64,000 bases of DNA from Clavelina lepadiformis (GCF_947623445.1 NC_135244.1:24366860-24430859), one strand, 5' to 3'; counted from the stretch's first letter, positions 29,753 through 41,950 are shown. The notes: generated by a model not told the origin, from the sequence alone. Translations and numbers: made by a program.

Positions 29753-31769
29753 ATGGCACAAAAGTATGACGTAAGAAACGAGGGAATAGTGACGGAAGGC
29801 TTCCTCATAAAAAGAGTGAGTTAAAATTATTTGCTGATTTTGTGTTTGACTTTTTAATAATTCTTACGTCATAAAAGGGTCATGTACGTAACAATTGGAA
29901 GACGCGTTGGTTCAGGCTGAGTGAGAGCTCGCTGAGGTATTACAAGAACAAGAAGAGCTCGGTGCCTCGGGGGAGGGTACCGCTAGGAGGCGCCACTTTG
30001 CTCACAACCAACGTATTTCAAGATGGCGATGCTGATGACGTCAGAGTGGTAAATACTCATTATCTTGATCGTTTGTGCGTTTTGTTAAATAAAATCTTTT
30101 ATTTTGGCGTTAAAGAACGTATTCAAAGTGACGACATCAAGCGGAATAGAATACCCGATCCAAGCCACGTCATCGTCGGAATTCCAAACATGGACAGACG
30201 CAATTTGTGACGTCATATACAAGCTCGATTCAAATAACTCGGTAAGTAGATCTTGACGTAATAATCTAGCTTTTGACTCATAAAAGACAGTATTTCTTGA
30301 ATGTTCAGGAACCAAAAATAGGACGAAGTGAAATGTCATCAATGGAAGACGTCTCCACAACACACCATGCGGATAAAGTTAAAAAAGCGCTTACGACACA
30401 AGATGGCGTTGTGAGAGAAGCGAGGGTAATCGAAGGGATCCGCTATACCCAGGGATTCTCAGGTAATCCACAAACACGAGCCTGCAATAACGCTCATTGC
30501 TAACTTTTATGACGTCACACAGGGATGGAGCTGCAGAGGTGGGTGTGGAAGAACATGGGGGTCACGGGGTCAGAGGCCGAAGACAGGGTCAAAGGGTTAA
30601 TAAGAGTCGGTTTACTGCAATGTATGACGTCGGAAGACCGGATCCCGACTTTCTCCGACCGACATTATTATACTTTGGTGAGCTTATAAACGCCTACGTG
30701 ACGTCATAGAAGCAAAGCACTTACCGCCTTTTGCTTGAAAACAGCTGACCAATGAATCGTCGTTGAAAGCAATGTCTACTGCTTACGTCAACAATATCAA
30801 GCTACAGACAACCGCTGCCCCGTCCAAACATGATGACGTCAAGCACAAGTAAAAATTCTCCAATGACGTAATAATGATCCACGCAATCTAACGTTTTGTC
30901 TTCTGACAGAAATAAAAAAATTTTTGCTTCGAAAGATGTTGGCGAACTTCCAAGCGACTTACCTCCTGGTGACGTCATAAAGCGAGGGATTCTTTTTAAA
31001 AGGGTGACTATAAATTATTATGACGTAATAAGGAAGCTTTATTATGCATAGGCTTACCATACGTCCCGTTTTAGCCGGGACTGTCCCCCTTTTTAACGTC
31101 TTGTCCCGGCGTCCCGATCGGTCGGCCAAACGTCCCGGTTTGGCATTCAGTCAGCCAGCATAGGCATACCGCATAGAAGCCATACACGAACATTAGCATG
31201 TTCTTATTATTGTTTTTGCTGTGTAGCGTACCGGTACTTCTTGAAGAAGAATTCGTGATCTTGTTTGTTATTTATTTCATTGTATTCGATAAAAATGTTA
31301 TTGTGACGTCATATGTCGAAAGCGTCCCGCTTTTAAGCCACAAAATTATGGTAAGCCTAATTATGCATGAAACGCGGTTGACAACAGGGCCACATCGTTC
31401 CATCGTGGAAGGCGAGATGCTTCGTGCTGCAGGGATTTCCCGCCGCGCTCTCATATTTCGACCCGGCCAAGAAATCGCCGAACGTCATAAAGAGCTTGTC
31501 CTTATATGGAGCGTCCGTTTTCAGCGTCAGCCCAGCCGCCGCCCAAGTGGGTGAGTCACAACTATTGATGCGTGGGGTCGCACGAACCGTTGTTAAAATA
31601 CGGTGTTGTCGTAGCTCTCAAGATGCAGGATGCTCCCGAGAATCTCTTCTGTCTGAAGTTGAAGGATGGGACGCTCTACCTCATCACCGCTGCGTCCGAG
31701 GAGGAGAAGACGGGGTGGATCAGAGCGATCAAACCGCTATGCGCCCGGCAGTCAACTATGTCGTCATAG
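29753..31769 (+). CDS. PLEK: Pleckstrin (PH-DEP-PH)
   Basis: Pleckstrins are cytoplasmic phosphoinositide-binding adaptors linking PI3K/PKC signalling to actin. Exon 1 (29753-29815) encodes MAQKYDVRNEGIVTEGFLIKR and joins in frame to exon 2 (from 29878), NWKTRWFRLSESSLRYYKNK: the first PH domain. It finishes with NVFKVTTSSGIEYPIQA and WTDAICDVIYKL near 30.1-30.24 kb. The DEP domain follows (IRYTQGFSG; MELQRWVWKNMGVTG; LIRVGLLQCMTSEDR; FSDRHYYTL, 30.4-30.68 kb). The second PH domain starts at DVIKRGILFKR (about 30.97 kb), continues at 31.39 kb with GHIVPSWKARCFVLQG, and ends with LFCLKLKDGTLYLITAASEEE and WIRAIKPL before TAG 31767-31769. Domain order and length (about 350-400 residues) match PLEK/PLEK2. 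A 311-bp MITE lies in the intron inside the second PH domain. The join between DEP and the second PH domain was the least certain. Confidence 0.88.
31049..31359. mobile_element. MITE in a pleckstrin intron, perfect 8-bp duplication
   Basis: The element is 311 bp with perfect 12-bp terminal inverted repeats (TAGGCTTACCAT at the left and ATGGTAAGCCTA at the right). It is flanked by a perfect 8-bp target-site duplication, ATTATGCA, at 31041-31048 and 31360-31367. Subterminal parts repeat CGTCCCG words in opposite orientations. There is no transposase; the small open frame inside (31198-31554) runs from the element into the exon and is not a gene. Eight-base duplications fit the hAT superfamily. 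Confidence 0.88.
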
Positions 31770-34293
31770 TCTTGAAAAGACTACGACAACATAGAAAAAA
31801 ACGTTTATTTCGAAAACTCAAAATTTTCCCTCTTTCGGAATCGTTTGTGAGAAACTACAACGCTCTTGTTCAATCGTTTGTGACGTGACACTGGGTTAAT
31901 CTTTGTAATGAATAAAAATTTGTGACCATGTTCAAAACTGAGCAGATAATCCAGTTGCGTTGTTGTGCAATTTTTGCTACCGGTGCTTTATAAATTAAGA
32001 AACCAAATACCAGGTTGGAATCTTCAAGCTAAATTTTCTAATTCAATTGGATATCAAAATAGGGGCTTTCCCAAACCCAACTTTGTCATAACAAAACGAT
32101 AAAATTGAAAGTTTGTGTATTGGAAAATATCTCAAAAGCACTTAAACTTGCGCTTCACAAAAGTAGTTGTTAATCCACCAAAAATATTTGAAGCAGAATT
32201 TCTCGGGACGGAGTAAAAAGTGTAATCTTGCCATCATCTGAGTTGCCGCTTGTTCACGAAAACCTGGATTTTTGACAATGATTAAAAGCAGAAGACGTGG
32301 CCGCACTCCACGGACTGCATTCTACTTACTGCAGCGCCATCTGCCGGGCTAATCTCATTCCAGCTTCACGTGGAGACGGCTTCGTGCTTCGTGCCGCACT
32401 TGACGACACGTGCACGTATCTATGGCAACAGAACCTTTCCAACATTTCTTTTCACTCAGTTGGAGTCAAAGCGTCCTCACTTGAAAGAAATCTGTGAAAA
32501 CAAAATTCCCACAACTCAAATCAGATCACAAAAATATTATTGAAGTGGTGATTGAGGGAGATCAGATTTTTACCATAACCTTCATATTTATTGAGCCAAA
32601 CAACACAGAATATTCTTGCACCACATTGTGACGTGATTAAGATACAGCGGTTTAGTTGTTAGACCTTATACCGGCACAGTTGCTCAGGTCCAGGCAAACT
32701 TCTTATGAATGGAAGTTAATTTAGGGGAATTTGTTGCAACCTGAACTTTCAAAATAGATGAGTGAAGCGTATAAACGAATTCTGAAACAATGTGAATTTA
32801 TTTGTTATGTTTCAACATTATTTGAATATTTTAGAACCTTGAATCATGCCATAGCTATAAGTCAGGGGTTCCCAACCGGTGGTACGCGGGAGCTTTTCAG
32901 GCGGTACGCGAGCAGCTCTCCGTTGCATGCGATATATAGTAGTATGCGTAGTAGTATAGTTCTGATGCGTTCTGTGCTGTGTGGTTTAATGGACTCTGTG
33001 ATGTTTTGTTGGTAATTTTGCTACTTTCGCTGACTTTACATCCAGATTCATCATCTTGCAAATGATTTAATATTGGATAAAATTAGTTGTTTTGAAAATA
33101 GTGGTACGTGTTGACAATCCGTGGTGGCTAAGTGGTACGAGAACATAAAAAGGTTGGGAACCCCTGCTATAAGTAATTTGTTAACAACGGTAACTAACCA
33201 ATACAAGTGGAATTCTAGAAAATGAATACAAAATTAGCTTTTACCTCATTAATCCATTAAACTTTGCTGTGTATATTGTCGGGCTGTTCCTCGTCGCAGC
33301 ACAACTAAAAGTTACTTTTTAAATGTCAAAAGAACCCAACCAATCCCAGGCTTGACTTGACGTAGACAAATATCGCCAAAGAAAGTCTGTGCAAATGTTA
33401 CAAAATAAAATCTGGTTATGGTGGATGGACACAATGCCCTGATGACATCATCCGCTTTTCATTGGGGCATTCCCTTCTCGAATGTATGGCTCCAAGTAAA
33501 TTAACAGTTCAGTCACAGACAAGGGTTAGTTATACTGGTTATACCACAGCTTTCATTAACCATTTGCACAATTTGAAGCACAGGTTACTCCAGGTCAAAA
33601 CGAGTGTGCATGTGACGTCACTCGTAGCTACTAGCTAGCAATTTGCAACAAAGAAGCAAGGGTTGAAAGTTGGTGGCAGAATTTACATGCAGATGAACCA
33701 GGAAATGATGTAGAATGCTATGAAAACGAGTACACGAGTCTCCTCACAAATCATCATCTGCTTCAGTCGAAAAACTTCACATGACCTTTTCTCCTCTTCA
33801 CAACCCACAATGCACTGGAACAATTTAGCTTTCTGCAACGAAGGCCTAACAGCACGAGCAGATCTAGAAAAAAATTTTTTATGAAAACTGTAAAAATTGG
33901 CAACTTTGGCAGATAAGTGAATTGAAACCTTGAATTGAATAAATAGAATAAACCACAGCAAAACAAATAGAAGAATATGACAACGCAACATGCAAAAAAG
34001 ATGAAGTTACCGATACAAAACAAACTGTATAAGGGTTGGTAATAAAAAAAGTCACAGAATCAAACATAAGCAGTTAAAAAAAAAAATTTGTGAGAAAATA
34101 CGAAATCTAAACCAATGAACAAGAGCTGGAGTAGCTGATAAACTTAAGAGAATCTCTGCACATTTTTAATGAAAAACAAAGAAAGTTAAACAGAAATAAT
34201 CAATTTTCAGTAATTGTCTTTGAAATATTGATTGAGCAGAAGATCGTAGTGACAGTGGATAATCTTCTGTTTCGCTCAATCACTTTGATGTCA
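31770..34293. other. Spacer downstream of pleckstrin and of the La-like gene
   Basis: The region lies between the 3' ends of pleckstrin (plus) and the minus-strand La-like gene. It contains one hAT MITE (32863-33166). Minus-strand open frames at 33683-34067 are phenylalanine/leucine-rich AT translations without a family motif. No other feature was found. Confidence 0.5.
32863..33166. mobile_element. hAT MITE with CAGGGGTTCCCAACC ends
   Basis: The element is 304 bp with perfect 15-bp inverted termini (CAGGGGTTCCCAACC and GGTTGGGAACCCCTG). A perfect 8-bp target-site duplication, CTATAAGT, lies at 32855-32862 and 33167-33174. The CAGGGGTTCCCAAC end is characteristic of many hAT elements in animals. 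No transposase is present. Perfect termini and duplication suggest a fairly young insertion. Confidence 0.93.
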
Positions 34294-37200
34294 TCATTCA
34301 GTAATTTCACGTCTTTCAATGCCATAGCCCTATAAAATAAGCAAAAAGACAAAAATTGTTTGCTATAAAAACAACTGAGTCAAGTCACACACCTTGCCAT
34401 GCGGCTTCACAAGTTTAAGCGTTTTTGAACTTTTCAACGCATCAGCGAGCAACATTCTTCGAGAACGAGCGCTAAGATAACCAGAGTTTTGGATTTTTAT
34501 GTTTAAATGAGCAAAGGAGAGGAAGCCATGCAGAACGTCCAATAAATCACACGGTTGGTGCCGCAATTCCATTTTCTTCACGTGCTTCGCGAGGTGGTCA
34601 TCTCCGGCAAGGCTGGATGAGGAAAACGCAAATTCAAAGCATTCCCGGATGGATTTTGTTAAACTTTCACGGCTACGCACGGGTATGATAGGATTAGCGG
34701 CATTATTTGTTGTCGTGCTTGACTGGAATTCAGTTCTTCGATGTTTGAAGCGAGTTGCCTCCATGTCCACAGTATCTGTTGATGTGATGTCTATGGAATT
34801 TTTGCGTTTTCTTAAAGATGTTTGCTTTGAACCATCTTTGTCAAGTTCAAGGTCAATGGCAACGGGATCTCGTGGTAAATCATCGACGATCTTATCCTCA
34901 TCATCCGATGTCTCTCCAGTCAGATCAATCACCTCCGAGACAGTGAACAGGTCGCATCTTTCAATTTTCCTGGCCGTGGACTTCAATTCAGAAACAAATT
35001 TCATAATTTCATTGTTACCTGAAATCCCTGAAGAGCTGCAAGTCTCAGATTTTGCAACAGAGGAGACCCCAGATGAAGTTTTCTTCACACCAAGATTGTC
35101 AACATCATGTTTCTCATCTGCACTCACATGTCTGCTCACATCATCAGGAACGGTGCTCTCATCATCAGGAACTGAGCTCACATCTTGCCTGGAGGGGCAT
35201 TCCCTCAAGATCTCTCTTGAATCTGCAAGGGATGTCTTTTTGCCTTCCTTCCCTCTGCTGCAGCACTGAGATGGGGTAAGCACCTTACTTTCAGTTTTGG
35301 AAACATTTTGGTTGAAAACTTTGTGCGTGGATGTGTGTCCAAGCAACCTGATCCCAGCTCGCAGCCTTTTCATTCCTGAAGATCTTCTGTGCAAATTGTC
35401 TGCAGTGGAACAATCTCCGATCAGATTGAAAAGATCTGGAGGAGTCCCGCCTCTCTGCGAACGTTGGTCAAGATGAGCTGGACCGGGGCATAAGTTTGAA
35501 GCCTGGAACTCAGTTTCATCTTTAATCACCACGACTCGGAGATCGTGACAAACATTTCGATGAGATTTTTTCGCATCGCTTCCATCGCCGCCTGACTTGC
35601 TGCTCAACTGTTTATGAATTTCTTCATCATGGGAAAAATTTTCTTTTTTCATTTGAAAATTCATGATTGGCGACACAACACATTTTCCATCCTTAGCTAC
35701 CAACAGAGAAGTCTTACTGCTCACATAGACCTTAAAAGTAACAAAGTTAGAGTGAGGAACAATTGGTCAAACAAAGTGGAGCTTATTATGAAGACACAAC
35801 ATAACTTGCACAAAAGCCACCGAGGACAAAACAAGGACAGGCACTGGTGAGGTTAATTTGCATACTGCGTGAACTTGAAAATGCAAAAAAAGTCGTGGAA
35901 ATAACAAAGAGATGCGAAGTAAAACAAAGAAAATTGTAAGCGACAATGGCACAAAGAAAAGATGGAATTATCCAAGTGAATAAATTTACTAAGAAAGTTG
36001 GCAATTTTAGAGTTCACAAAATAGCAAGAAAACATGTTCTAAAACAAGTCCAGCAGTTTGCGATCATTGAAGATCGGCTACCAAAGGGGGAATCCCACAT
36101 GAGTTGAGGTGTTTTATTCCTCCAGCCACCTTCCTCTTCACACAACCCTTTATGAAAAAATTTCAAGAAATAACATTTGGTTAATCCTTAATTCTGGCCA
36201 AATTGTAAGTAATTTCCCCATAAGTGAAACCATGAGTTTATTGGAAACTTACTCCAATTATTGAAACAAATCTTGACTTGATCAGAGATTTGGAAACAAA
36301 ATTGCAAACATCGTAAATACTGGGGCCAACTACTTGCAATTCTTTAAGTAAGTAGCGGAAGACAGAATGATCCTCCAGGAGCTGAATCAGAGGAATCGGA
36401 CGATTTCTTTCTTCCATGTCTGACAAATAATTGGACAAATCTCTATCGTGAGCCAAATTCTCTTCAGAAAATGCGTAACAAAAAGCCCCCCTGCAGAGAT
36501 CAGCCAATCTAGCCATTGGTGCTGTGTGCTCAGGTGGAACCACTGCTGTAGCTTTTGATGAATTCCCGTACATTTCCTCGAACCCGTTATGGGACCACCT
36601 GGTGCTAGCATGGGAGAAATTTTTGGGAGTTATCTTGGATTTTAAAAGACTTCCATGTTTCTGATTCACACCATAGGCTCCTTTAACTGCATTAAAAAAA
36701 TTATTAAAAATACAAGAATTTGCGCCATTACTTTAAGCTTTGTCTTCACCTGTGAAATGTCCTTTTCCTTGCATCTGCCGACGTTTCAATGCCAGGCCCT
36801 GAATATAAGAATTTGCTAGAAATCTAGAATTTGTGATAATTTACTCACAAATATAAGAAAAATATCGTAAAATATCCCAAAACTTTTAAGACAGTTTCTA
36901 AACTAAATGTAAAAACCCACCACTTGAGTTTCAACAACCAGCAGAAATTTTGAATTCTCCAAAGCTTTATAAACAAATATTCTTCTGACTTTTTTATTTG
37001 GGAATGCTGAAACCAGCTTCTTGTTCAAGCCAGCAAGTCCGGAGTACTGAGTGAGGAGGTTTGAGGCGTCCATCCCCTGCTCCCTCCTCTCATGCTTGGC
37101 GATGTGGGAGGCAAATTTTGCATCGGTGTCCAGATTGTTTGGAGAAAACACGCGATCAAACACTTCAAGCACTTCCCTGGACAAAAACGTGTCTTTCTCT

Positions 37201-39772
37201 GGTGCAACACATTTAGTTTGTGATTTCTTTAGTTTTTTCTTCAACCGAGATGAAGATTTTTTCTTCCTGGAATTCTTCTTATTGGAAGATTTCGGGTCCA
37301 ACTTCATCGTTTTACTCACGTGAAGGCTTTCAGCATCCACTTCATGGTCACGAGGTCTCATCCTGAGAGTGGAGATCGATGAAAAGTTTTGGTCCCGTTT
37401 TGCGGACAAACATTTACCACCGGATGTGTTTGCAGCAATGTGTGGCGATCGCATAAGCTCCGAGAAAGAAAATCTCTCTTTGAAGTTAATGAAGCCGGAA
37501 TCAGCGAAAGAACGTTGGGTCACATGATCAACTCGTTGCGGATTGGGCGAGCAAAACGTAGATGGTGGATCAGCCGTGAAACAAAAGGGAGACGTATCGT
37601 GGAAGGTAAATAAGTTCTCAAGCTCCACAGGAAGTTGAACCAGATTGGCTCTCGCAACAGGAAGTGGAACAAATGCCTTGGTGTCATGGATGACATCAGA
37701 TGCCTCAAAAGAAGACCTCATCACTTCAGAATGAACATATTCATCTTCCTCAGTTAAACATCTTCGAAAAGTGAACTCTTGCACATTTGAAGCTGACCCC
37801 ACTCCACCACGATGAGGATACAAGGCTGGTGGTTTTATATTTCTGGTTGTGGATTTCTTTTCTAGGGTTCTACTCGGCACTTCTTGTGTTGGCTCGTTAC
37901 AGCTATCCTGTAACTAAAGTAAAAACAGCAAATGAAATACAGGCGGCCATTTCTGATCTCAAAATTTGATTACAGAGAAAATTAAAAGTCAAGTGGAGAG
38001 AGCAGACGTCAAACGCTGACAATTTTCATAAATTCATGACCAGTCAATAAAAAGGCAACAACCAGAGACAGTGGCTAATGTTGCCAAAACTTTAGAGTAC
38101 AAGAATCTACAAATGATATGGGAGTGTTGAAAGCAATGCAAATGCAGGTATAGACATTATTTTGTTAAAAATAAATTGAAACATCCATTAATTCATCTGA
38201 GTGATGTAATCCATTGATGTCATAATCTATGTTTATTACAAATAATTCTGCAACAAACACTAGTACGTACTATATAATAGTACTAAAAAGCTAATTAGCT
38301 TCAATGAAATCTTGTTTCTACCTGAACTTGCCTTGTTTTGGCAACATTGTGGGAGGAGTCTAAGTCTGATGAAAACCAGTTTTGCTATTATTCAAATTAC
38401 AGATAATACAACTAAATGATATAAAGTTGAAAAAAATGTACAACTTAAAATGTAACAAAATTCTGCAAAATTGTTTTGACTTATCATAAATTCTACTTGA
38501 ATAAGAACTCGGTAACAATGAGCAATAACGCTTTTTTCTGATACCTTGAACTTATTTTACCAACAACAAATATGTACATTTTGAAAAATAACTAAATTCT
38601 GAATTCTGTTCAACTAATATAAGACAGATAAGTCATGGGCTGCTGGGCAGTGGAGGTGAATATTTTATGGATTCACTTAACTTACTTGTCAGAGTTCAAC
38701 CAGATACTTCCACACATTGTGACAATGTAGCACCAACAAAATAAATCTTTTCAATAATAACAGCCCCAGAATAGTACATAATGTGCAGATAATAATTATT
38801 ATTATATCATATTATGTAATAATTATGATTATAATCAGTATTTGTAGGGGTCACCAATAAAATAAACATTACACAGTTCTCTCCACCTGACTTTACCAAA
38901 AGTTTTCACAACTAACTTTCTCATTAGATGAAAATTTGGTTAACGCTGGGTTAATAAAAAATGACTTTTCGCCAAGAAGTCCGCTTTTGTTCACGAGCAG
39001 CAAACTTTCAGCGTCATTCACAAAGTAATAAACCGCCCCGGATGGTGACTTGACCGTCAACGTCACCTAAACATTAAACACGTTCCATCAGCAAAAATTT
39101 GAAGACCAACTAAAATTTCATGTGCCATGAGGCGTGACAAGTCATCGCTTCTGATGAGACCCCACCACATCACTGTGAGTGTGCAGGAGGAAGTATTCCA
39201 ATCAAAGCACAGTGAGGAGGTCTGAAAAGCAGATTGTGTTATCCTCTTGGGAATATGTAAGATCTCAGTTTTCTGCAGCTTTAATTTTCTCTAACAATAT
39301 CTTTTGTTTATGTTTTCTCAATCTCAAGTCATCAGGAAATTAAAACTGAGCTAAAGATAGACAAAGAGCTATGAACACTTGGTGGACTGCTTGAATGATC
39401 GCAATTCATTTGGACTCGAAAGAGCAGGAAGTCTGAGCAAACATGGAGCATTTAGTGAATTAAAGCTCATGACATAACATTGTGAAACTGGATCATTTAC
39501 TATTTACTTCTCAGACACTCCTGTTGGCTGCCACTTAATCTACGTTAGTGCATCGTGTATTCAGACCACATAAGCACGGAAGGCCAGGTGGTTAGAAAGC
39601 AAGTCACATGATTTCTGCTTTTTTAAAATTTTCACCCATTTTCATCAAATGTCTAGCACTGTGGATAATTTCTTACCATTGCCTTGAAGAAGTTTTGCAG
39701 CACCAGAATTTCACGCATGAGTGACTCTGTCTGTCGAACGAAGTTTCTTTCATTCTGCTCTAAGACTTCCAT
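34294..39772 (-). CDS. Putative protein: decayed MADS-like domain plus three La-motif-like domains
   Basis: I do not recognise this gene as a known family. Exons read 5' to 3': 39772-39669 (MEVLEQNERNFVRQTESL, LMREILVLQNFFKAM) and, after a phase-0 intron, 39069 down to about 38940 (VTLTVKSPSGAVYYF, NKSGLLGEK). Together they align with the MADS-like domain of the neighbour at 40191-41950. Then come 37918 to about 36918, a small exon at about 36800-36749, about 36690-36247, about 35733-34400, and a last short exon ending at 34294. Each of the three large exons ends with one domain of about 85 residues: VFSPNNLDTDAKF...KALENSKFLLVVE, AFSEENLAHDRDL...SKSLIKSRFVSI, and AFSSSSLAGDDHL...ADALKSSKTLKLV. 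The FSxxNLxxD start and the ALxxSxxL end resemble the La RNA-binding motif (compare LARP6), with a longer middle. A lysine-rich stretch before the first (KKNSRKKKSSSRLKKKLKK) suggests nuclear targeting. Exon joins and the true start are inferred; the MADS-like and La-like parts could belong to separate genes. Confidence 0.55.
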
Positions 39773-40190
39773 GACCTCTGACCCCTACTGCCTTTAAACA
39801 CCTCCAGAAATTACATTTAAGATCCCAAAATTAAATCTTTATGAAAACATAGAATAGTCAGGTAAGTGTAAGTAGGTATAACTACCACAATAACGCACAC
39901 ACCATCAACGTTCACATGAGCAGCACCATCAGTTTGCATAAGACAGTAAATCAAATGAGCAGCTTAACACCTGCTTAAAATCTTCTGCATTGACAATTAA
40001 AAGCAAGTTTGGGCAAAAAATTTAAAAACTGGATGAGTCGTGTCAATAGAGGAGGAATCTACGGCAAGAAGATGTAAAAGTGGCCACGAGATTGCAACAA
40101 ACATTTGCAAATAATTGACAAATCACAAAAATTCATTGAAAGCTTTTGCAAACAATCTGTGTTTCTGACTTTGATAGGAAGAAATGTTTT

Positions 40191-41950
40191 TCAACTCTTC
40201 CTTCTTGTGCATCTTGAGTTGGAAGATGAGTCAAGCTCACGGGAGCGCTCCTGACTCAATTGCTCCGAGTAGTTCTCAGGAGGCCAACATGTTGATTGGA
40301 GCAGGTCGTCTTCCTCATCAAGATCTTCTGATGACTTGGGACTCTCACGATGAACTTCACAACTTCCGTCATTTTCTTCTTTCACTTTAACCTTGGTACA
40401 ACCAGCTTTAAAACTTTCACGAGTTGAAGTCACCTCATTCTCCATCAAGTGTTGTGAAGCTTCAGTTTTAACCTCTTTTAATTTGTCGAAATCCAGGCTC
40501 TCTCTCCTGTTCCTATAATCGCGATCCCGCCTCCACGAGTTGTTGGAAGGAGCAGGATCATCTCCTGAGCTTGCGCCAGTGCTTCCACAAGACCTGCCAG
40601 TTGGCCGAACTTCAAACGAGCGTTTTCTCTGTAGATTTTGAGATAACCTGAAAGCACTCCGACCATTCGATGCAAACCCAGATGAACGCCTTCTTAAACC
40701 TGACACTGGGTCACCAGATGGTGAAATCGTCGTCTTGCTCTTTGTGAGTTTCAGGGAAGTGCCTGCATTGAGCTTCCTCGTCCCATCCTGCTCGTTGTTG
40801 GTGAAGCCGGGCTTATGGCCTCGATCGAGGACTGGGGTTGAGCAGAAAGAGTTGGACTGAGGCGTCGACTCTTGGGTAAACGTCCCAGAAGTGGGAGGTG
40901 ATCTTGTGTCAGATGTCGGCTCAACACGGGATGCTGCTTGCGTAGGAAGTGTCTGTTGTTTAGCTTCAAGTTCACTGATGTTGGATGGATTCTTCCTCTT
41001 CTTCGACTCATTCATCTCGCTCGTTAACATTTTAGCAGCTCGCTGGAGCAATATCGGATGAGGAATTGTGGCTGCGGAAGAGTCAGAAGAACTCGAATCT
41101 GATGACTCTGAGTCGCTACTTTCAGGAGATGGTTGCTGCTGGGTTATATGAGAAGTGCCCGGTTGTGATGGAACTGGCTTCACCAATCGGATGGGTTGGG
41201 CTCGTGGGATCGATGACCTCACTGGGAGTTTGTTCAACTTTTTCTCGGCATTCAAACTTGGTCGTTGAGTTGGTCTTGACACGGCCGCTTCTTGGCAAGT
41301 TTCCATTTTGTCCACCACTTGGGGGCAGGTTGGAGTTGCACTGGTCTCCGAGGCAACAGTAGAGTTACGACGAACAACGTGACTTAAAATCTGCAATTTA
41401 AAACCTTGATCCATGAACAAGAAAGACACAGGGTGGGTACCTCAAGGGACTTACGCTGTCCATGGTGCTCGCCTTCAACTGAGCTGACGACACATGGTGA
41501 GACTTGCTTCCTAGCAGCCCGCTTTCTTTCAACAGATCAACTGTGACATCACTGTTGGCATAATAATGTGTCTCTCCAGTTGGCGCTTGAATTGTCACCG
41601 TCACCTAAAAAGCATTAACTTTTAAAATACAAACAATTGTATAAACAAGAAATATTGAAATCTTCAGAAATCCTACGGACAATTGCGCCGGTCGCTTCCT
41701 CAAGTTCCATTGCTTTCATCAACAAAGTTTTCTTTCTTTGGAAGTAGACCCTCTCCCACTCCACGATGCTGGTAAAGTCGCTCAACTTCCGTCCTCGTCG
41801 TCGCTTCCGGTTGCGCAAGTTTAAAAGTCCGGAGCTCCCCGATGATTCTGGTGCACCACGCGACGATGACAACGGGGCACTGGAAGTTGAAGGAGCTGAG
41901 TTTGATGCTCGATTGAACAATCTCGGAAGAACTCTGGCAGTTTTAGACAT
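40191..41950 (-). CDS. Divergent SRF/MADS-type domain protein, three exons
   Basis: Exon 1 is 41681-41950 (90 codons), exon 2 is 41455-41604 (50 codons) and exon 3 is 40191-41390, all phase 0, giving 539 residues. After a serine-rich start, residues about 52-120 read RGRKLSDFTSIVEWER, then FQRKKTLLMKAMELEEATGA, then VTVTIQAPTGETHYY. This follows the SRF pattern (KIKMEFI...TTFSKRKTGIMKKAYEL...TGTQVLLLVASETGHVYTF) in order and spacing: a basic N-arm, a helix with FxxRKxxLxxKAxEL, and two strands around a TG turn. The long tail is low-complexity, with a Ser/Asp run (SSDSESSDSSSSDSS), proline/serine stretches, an RDRDYRNRRES patch and an acidic end. A nuclear DNA-binding role is inferred. It is too diverged to call SRF or MEF2. 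The donor after exon 1 (GTCCGT) is weak but keeps the frame and matches the intron position of the paralogue downstream. Confidence 0.6.

Noticed and set aside
31198-31554. Open frame of 118 codons on the plus strand
   Set aside because: It runs out of a MITE into a pleckstrin exon in the wrong frame, so it is a chance frame.
33683-34067. Overlapping Phe/Leu-rich open frames on the minus strand that look like membrane segments
   Set aside because: Overlap in three frames, no splice context and AT-rich composition explain the hydrophobic look.
34649-35269. Open frame of 206 codons on the plus strand
   Set aside because: It is antisense to the serine-rich exon of the La-like gene; its composition (runs of Ser and Leu) is the shadow of that exon.
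35700-35733. The VYVSSKTSLLVAKDGKC segment as a third MADS-like strand region
   Set aside because: It resembles the FVNDAESLLLVNKSG segment of the second domain, but no helix exon precedes it, so the likeness may be chance.
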